A stretch of DNA of 8,287 bases. It comes from CBDUMN01 sp965368335 (GTDB taxonomy: Bacteria; Pseudomonadota; Alphaproteobacteria; Rhodospirillales; JAPHRK01). A model generated the notes under the pieces. It saw only the letters and a program-made list of their open reading frames with translations, ran no database searches and was not told the DNA's origin. A program made the position numbers and the translations under genes. The stretch lies in contig CBDUMN010000129.1 in the NCBI GenBank assembly GCA_965368335.1, positions 1 to 8,287 on the forward strand, given 5' to 3'. Below are positions 5,128 to 8,287 of this stretch, piece after piece. The number at the start of each line of letters is the position of its first letter. Within the stretch, counting starts at the first letter, position 1.

Positions 5128-6864
5128 TCAGGGTTTGTTTTCAGCTTTTTTTGCTGCCGTCAACAGCAAGGATCGCAATTGATGCGGCGCGATCGGTCGG
5201 TGAAGAATGGTCGCCTGCGCTGGCAAGGTTGGTGAGATTTGGCCGTCATCTCGTTCGGGAAGAGTTACGAGGGTCGGAATTTTCGGCAATGTCTCCATTA
5301 GCTTGTAAAGGCCGAGGAATTCCGAATCAGGCCATTCCACGAGCAGAAAGTCTGTCTGGCCCTCTACGGGCGCTAGTGTTTTTTGCACACTGATATCGCA
5401 TCCCCATTGCTTTAAAAGAGGAACGAGTGATTTGGAGGGGGCTGTTGTGGTGCTGACCGCAGTGACCCGAAACCCGGAGAGTAGGGAGGTGTAAGTCTTG
5501 CCGTCAGGCTTTTCTGTTGAGTCAGCGTAGATGGCCTCGGGTAACCCATCGATGGCTGCTATTGTACCAAGTTTCGGTGCCGATTGTATCCGGAAGGTTA
5601 AGCCAAGCAGGTCGGCCATCCGGTGTACGATATGCAATCCCAGCCCCATCCCTTCGCCTTGCCCTAGGTCGAGTGGTTCCAGCCGGGTAAATGGTTCTAT
5701 GATGCGGTTTATGTTGCCGGGGGCTATCCCTACTCCCTGATTATGAACTTCAATCGACACCGAACCCTGCCGTTTGCGGCATCCGACGAGAATACGACCG
5801 GAACCACCGTAGCGAAATGCGTTATCAACGAGGTTTTGCACCATTGTGCGCAGGAGGGCTGGATCCGTCTCTATGTGGCTGCTGTGCGAAACCACCTTGA
5901 GCCGGTGCCCGTCGTCTCTTTGGGTGAATGCTTCCGTAGCATCGAACAGGAGCTTATCAAGAGAGGTTACAGTTTTTTTCGGTTCAATCCGGCCGCTTTC
6001 CAGTGCCGATAAATCGAGCAAAGTTTTGAGGAGCCGTCCCATGGCTTCGACGAGCATATCGATTTTGTCGATTGTTCTCCGGCTCTCAGGGGTGTTGGAC
6101 CGGCAGCGTAAAGTTTCGACATAGAGACCGATGGCATGAACTGGATGGCGGAGGTCATGGCTGAGTTGAGCCAGCAGGTCCGACTTGTTTTGATGAATTT
6201 TGTCGGTATGGCGTTTAGCTTTCTCAAGGTTATCCGTGAGGTCTGTCAATGCCCTGACCTTGTCTGCCATGCCTTCAGCCAACCGCCTGTTTTCCCTCAA
6301 AAAATGGTTCATTCGTTTGGCGATGACCGAGAGCGTTGCACCGTAGAGCAAAATGAGGATGGCCATGCTCAAGCCCAGTTCATTCTGCAAGTAAATGGCA
6401 AAAGAGAGCGCTAAAATTGGGATGGACGTCCAGATCGAGGTCATGCAGGACCGCAGTAGACTGTGCTGTGTATTGACTGCTCCCATTGCAGTGCCGCCCA
6501 AAGCGAACGAATAAAAGAGTAGAAGTTCCGGAGCTTCGCGGCCGATTGCCAAACTTCCCATTCCCCAGGTCAGGCCGATGAAACCCACGATGGCGGTATG
6601 CGCTGCTCCTAATAAAAGCGGTGCTTTGGGGGAGAGACCATATCTGCGATAGAGCGTTCCTAGGACGGCAAGGCAAAAACTGAGCGCCACCATCGTAGTG
6701 GACCAGATATAGACGGTAATGTTGGAAACGGTTCCCAATAGTGAGGCCATCGTTATAACCGCGACGGTGGCGTGGATGACAGCGCCGCGCATAACGATTT
6801 CAAATAGATAGTCTAAACGCCAATATTCCGATGATGTTTCCCCATCAAATGAATTATTCTTCAT
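5128..6864 (-). CDS. Membrane sensor histidine kinase with a degenerate C-terminal receiver domain
   Basis: The protein has 578 residues from the ATG at 6864. In order: six hydrophobic segments at about 28-47, 50-73, 82-101, 113-131, 143-160 and 164-183 (no large periplasmic domain); a coiled-coil linker (184-229); the dimerisation/phosphoacceptor helix with H236 in SHDLRHP; and the ATPase domain with N-box MVQNLVDNAFRYG (341-353), G1 box VHNQGVGI (373-380, the usual Asp replaced by Asn) and G2 box GEGMGLGLHIV. Residues about 463-572 follow the outline of a receiver domain but lack its acidic pocket and phosphoacceptor Asp. The kinase should autophosphorylate and pass phosphate to the response regulator encoded just upstream. 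The start at 6864 overlaps that gene's stop by 11 bases, a coupled arrangement. An alternative ATG at 6921 would add 19 residues resembling out-of-frame translation of the regulator's end. The signal sensed is unknown; a membrane-embedded or envelope cue is inferred from the topology. Confidence 0.92.
   Translation of the reverse strand: MKNNSFDGETSSEYWRLDYLFEIVMRGAVIHATVAVITMASLLGTVSNITVYIWSTTMVALSFCLAVLGTLYRRYGLSPKAPLLLGAAHTAIVGFIGLTWGMGSLAIGREAPELLLFYSFALGGTAMGAVNTQHSLLRSCMTSIWTSIPILALSFAIYLQNELGLSMAILILLYGATLSVIAKRMNHFLRENRRLAEGMADKVRALTDLTDNLEKAKRHTDKIHQNKSDLLAQLSHDLRHPVHAIGLYVETLRCRSNTPESRRTIDKIDMLVEAMGRLLKTLLDLSALESGRIEPKKTVTSLDKLLFDATEAFTQRDDGHRLKVVSHSSHIETDPALLRTMVQNLVDNAFRYGGSGRILVGCRKRQGSVSIEVHNQGVGIAPGNINRIIEPFTRLEPLDLGQGEGMGLGLHIVHRMADLLGLTFRIQSAPKLGTIAAIDGLPEAIYADSTEKPDGKTYTSLLSGFRVTAVSTTTAPSKSLVPLLKQWGCDISVQKTLAPVEGQTDFLLVEWPDSEFLGLYKLMETLPKIPTLVTLPERDDGQISPTLPAQATILHRPIAPHQLRSLLLTAAKKAENKP
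5149..5478 (-). other. Pseudo-receiver domain within the histidine kinase
   Basis: Kinase residues about 463-572 keep the receiver-domain outline: a first strand GFRVTAV, a helix ending in LLKQWGCDISV, a third strand DFLLVEW, then IPTLVTLPE, and a terminal HRPIAPHQLRSLL that corresponds to 'LKP..P..LR.LL'. The residues needed for phosphorylation are replaced. The acidic pair after the first strand is STTT (471-474), the phosphoacceptor Asp aligns with E510, and the invariant Lys aligns with R556. The domain probably cannot be phosphorylated and may act as a constitutive protein-interaction or inhibitory module. The assignment rests on pattern alignment by eye. Confidence 0.65.
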
Positions 6865-7501
6865 TCCAGTAGCTCGCTTCTTGAGAGGCGATTGCGGCTG
6901 CTGCGGCTCTATTGCTGACATTTAAGGTCCGGAGCAGGGCGCTGACATGGATGCGGACAGTCGATGGGGAAATTCCTAGGCGTTTTGCGATTTCCTTGTT
7001 GGTTAATCCCTTTCGGATCAGATTTAACACTTCTTTTTGCCGGGTGGGGAGCGGCGGTAGTTTCGAGGATCGAGACCAGGGCGTCGGCGTTTTTGGGATT
7101 TGCGCCATGCCATTTCCGATTTTGACGACGATATTACCTTCCATCACGGATTCGATACCGCTTGTCATTTCATTAGCCGAGACGCCTTTCGAAATAAAAC
7201 CGTTTACCCCCATATCCATGACCTTGCTCACGATATCTGCAGAATCGAGCATTGAAATTGCGATGATTGCCGCGAGAGGGGCTTCGTCTCGAAGGATGCC
7301 GATATCGGTTTCCCAGTTGAAGCCGGGAAAAACCAGATCCACGAGAATAAGGGAAAAATCGTCGCCGGTTTTCAGCAAGTCAATCACCTCCTCCCATCGC
7401 CCTGCTTCTACGATAGTAAAGGGCAGGCTGCTTCGCTTGACGATCTGCTGTACGGCATCTCTAAAAATGGGATGGTCGTCAATGATTAGAACGGAACTCA
7501 T
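6854..7501 (-). CDS. Two-component response regulator, NarL/FixJ (LuxR-type) family
   Basis: The protein has 215 residues from the ATG at 7501. The receiver domain (1-120) has the acidic pair D8/D9 in LIIDDHP, the phosphoacceptor D55 in LILVDLVFPG, S83 as the switch residue and K105 in FISKG, so it should be functional. A LuxR-type helix-turn-helix covers about 148-205, with the signature LPTRQKEVLNLIRKGLTNKE and the recognition region ISPSTVRIHVSALLRTLNV. It is a cytosolic DNA-binding transcription factor, expected to be activated by the kinase encoded directly downstream, with which it overlaps by 11 bases. I chose the ATG at 7501 because GGGA lies a few bases before it and the receiver domain begins at once. 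ATGs at 7567 and 7597 would add a 22- or 32-residue tail not typical of the family. The target genes are unknown; the divergent adhesin gene is the obvious candidate. Confidence 0.93.
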   Translation of the reverse strand: MSSVLIIDDHPIFRDAVQQIVKRSSLPFTIVEAGRWEEVIDLLKTGDDFSLILVDLVFPGFNWETDIGILRDEAPLAAIIAISMLDSADIVSKVMDMGVNGFISKGVSANEMTSGIESVMEGNIVVKIGNGMAQIPKTPTPWSRSSKLPPLPTRQKEVLNLIRKGLTNKEIAKRLGISPSTVRIHVSALLRTLNVSNRAAAAAIASQEASYWNEE

Positions 7502-7678
7502 CGTTTCCCGGAGCTCCCTGATGGGCAAGAGGCTATGGCTGAAAGGCTTTTTTTTAGTGATTTCCATCAAGCTAACAGACGAAACGGGGGCAGCCAATAG
7601 TACATCTGTACGAATTGTTTCTGTGTCGTCGTTGGTTCAGTTTAGGGCACTTGCTCTTGCGAATGGGGGACCTTTGGT
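7502..7678. promoter_or_regulatory. Divergent control region between the response regulator and the adhesin gene
   Basis: This 177-bp region should contain both the leftward promoter of the regulator-kinase operon and the rightward promoter of the inverse autotransporter gene. It holds a perfect 5-2-5 palindrome at 7600-7611 and a T8 run at 7548-7555. GGGGGA at 7665-7670 is the ribosome-binding site of the adhesin gene, 8 bases before its GTG. I could not find convincing -35/-10 pairs in either direction. Confidence 0.5.
7600..7611. promoter_or_regulatory. Palindrome GTACA-TC-TGTAC, candidate operator
   Basis: A perfect inverted repeat with 5-bp arms and a 2-bp spacer, lying 68 bases before the adhesin start and 99 bases before the regulator start. 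Dimeric LuxR-type regulators such as NarL bind inverted repeats with TAC/GTA ends, so this is the best visible candidate site for the adjacent response regulator. Binding is inferred, and a 12-bp palindrome can occur by chance. Confidence 0.4.
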
Positions 7679-8287
7679 GTGCGTAAAAAATGGGAATTGG
7701 GATTGGCCGTCGGCTTTGGCCTGACGTTGCTTGTGGTTGGCGGTAGTGTCAATGGTGAGCCGCGAAATAAATCAGCTGAAAATTTGATTTCGGCGGAGGA
7801 CGCAGTAAATCTTGCGCAATTGGTTTCATCATCCGCGGATGGCAAGGCGCTTGCCGCCGGTGTTGCGAATTCTTCCATCGATTTCATTCTTCCCACTCTC
7901 GGTGAGAAGCTTCCCGAATACTTGAAGGGGCTTGAAATCGAGGTCAATTTTCGTGAAGACCTAAAGCCGGAGTATGCCATTCTTACTGTCCAGCCGCTGT
8001 GGCAATCGGAAGGTAAGGATAGGACTGTCTTTACTCAGTTGAGCCAACGCCGTTACAGCTACTTGGGAACGGACCGTGATGTTACCAACGCGGGACTCGG
8101 GTATCGGCAGGCTTTTCTGGAAAATTCCATCATGGCCGGAGTAAACGGCTTTTTCGATTACGAATGGAAGCGCGGACATAAGCGGGCTGGAGTTGGCGCC
8201 GAAGTAAAGTGGTCGGGGCTCGATCTAACCGCCAATACCTACTACGCCATCAGTAATAAAAGCGGGCGCGGCTTGGATGGGGATGCG
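7679..8287 (+). CDS. Inverse autotransporter (intimin/invasin family) beta-domain protein, partial (3' end beyond the window)
   Basis: The frame is open for 203 codons from the GTG at 7679 to the right edge. The GTG is preceded by GGGGGA at 8-base spacing and begins a clear signal peptide: basic RKK, then a hydrophobic stretch to about residue 22, with cleavage likely near 23-27. An ATG at 7662 in another frame meets a stop after seven codons. From about residue 62 the sequence follows the intimin/invasin beta-barrel domain: an amphipathic IEVNF strand (87-91), TVFTQLSQRRY (116-126), NAGLGYRQ (137-144), MAGVNGFFDYEWKRGHKRAGVGAE (152-175), and LDLTANTYYAIS (181-192). These match the family's 'LFTQLG.R', 'N.GLGYR', 'G.N.F.DY....HKR.G.G.E' and 'L.L..N.Y..' pattern. 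No LysM-like domain precedes the barrel. Such proteins insert in the outer membrane and export C-terminal Ig-like repeats and an adhesive tip; those parts lie outside the window. It diverges from a two-component system that may control it. Confidence 0.88.
   Translation, partial: MRKKWELGLAVGFGLTLLVVGGSVNGEPRNKSAENLISAEDAVNLAQLVSSSADGKALAAGVANSSIDFILPTLGEKLPEYLKGLEIEVNFREDLKPEYAILTVQPLWQSEGKDRTVFTQLSQRRYSYLGTDRDVTNAGLGYRQAFLENSIMAGVNGFFDYEWKRGHKRAGVGAEVKWSGLDLTANTYYAISNKSGRGLDGDA

Noticed and set aside
5142..5156. CAGC-T7-GCTG at the kinase/tautomerase junction as a bidirectional terminator
   Set aside because: The stem is only 4 bp, the T-run is in the loop instead of after the stem, and it lies inside the kinase coding sequence.
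6865..6921. N-terminal extension of the kinase from the ATG at 6921
   Set aside because: The extra 19 residues read as out-of-frame translation of the regulator's C-terminus, and the 11-base overlap from 6864 is the more usual arrangement; not fully excluded.
7541..7555. T8 run after AAAGGC as a terminator tail
   Set aside because: The preceding GGCT elements are direct repeats, not an inverted repeat, so no stem forms before the T-run.
6912..7724. A 270-codon plus-strand frame antisense to the response regulator
   Set aside because: It is Ser/Arg/Ile-rich with no domain, runs antisense to a well-supported regulator and overlaps the adhesin start.
7642..8179. Two minus-strand frames (7642-7980 and 7961-8179) opposite the adhesin gene
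   Set aside because: The plus strand encodes a signal peptide and inverse-autotransporter barrel motifs; the minus-strand products resemble nothing.

Overview
The window looks like a chromosomal stretch of a Gram-negative proteobacterium, most likely an alphaproteobacterium. This is an inference from the pepA-holC gene pair, the style of the HolC protein, the lipoprotein and outer-membrane signals, and the moderately high GC of the left part. No RNA gene, CRISPR array, insertion sequence or phage gene was found.

Left part (1-2711, minus strand): a large gene of unknown function runs off the left edge. To its right, and also on the minus strand, is a likely two-gene operon. It encodes a metallo-beta-lactamase-fold lipoprotein of the NAPE-PLD type (all seven family zinc ligands are visible) followed by a small lipocalin-like protein. 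A 10-bp-stem hairpin sits just after the lipocalin-like gene. An AT-rich leader with a 5-2-5 palindrome and a tandem 8-bp repeat precedes the unknown gene.

Middle (2940-5127, plus strand): a housekeeping block diverges from the lipoprotein operon. It consists of leucyl aminopeptidase (pepA), the DNA polymerase III chi subunit (holC) and a 61-residue 4-oxalocrotonate-tautomerase-family protein. Gaps are short (15 and 31 bp), so co-transcription is likely.

Right part (5128-8287): base composition becomes visibly less GC-rich, with sampled lines near 45-53% GC against 58-70% in pepA. A NarL/FixJ-type response regulator and a six-transmembrane histidine kinase overlap by 11 bp on the minus strand. 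Transcribed away from them is the 5' part of an inverse autotransporter (intimin/invasin family), cut by the window edge. The kinase carries a C-terminal receiver-like domain that has lost the phosphorylation residues. A perfect 5-2-5 palindrome lies in the shared 177-bp intergenic region. The simplest reading is a surface-adhesin locus controlled by its own two-component system, possibly acquired horizontally. This module is the most interesting part of the window.
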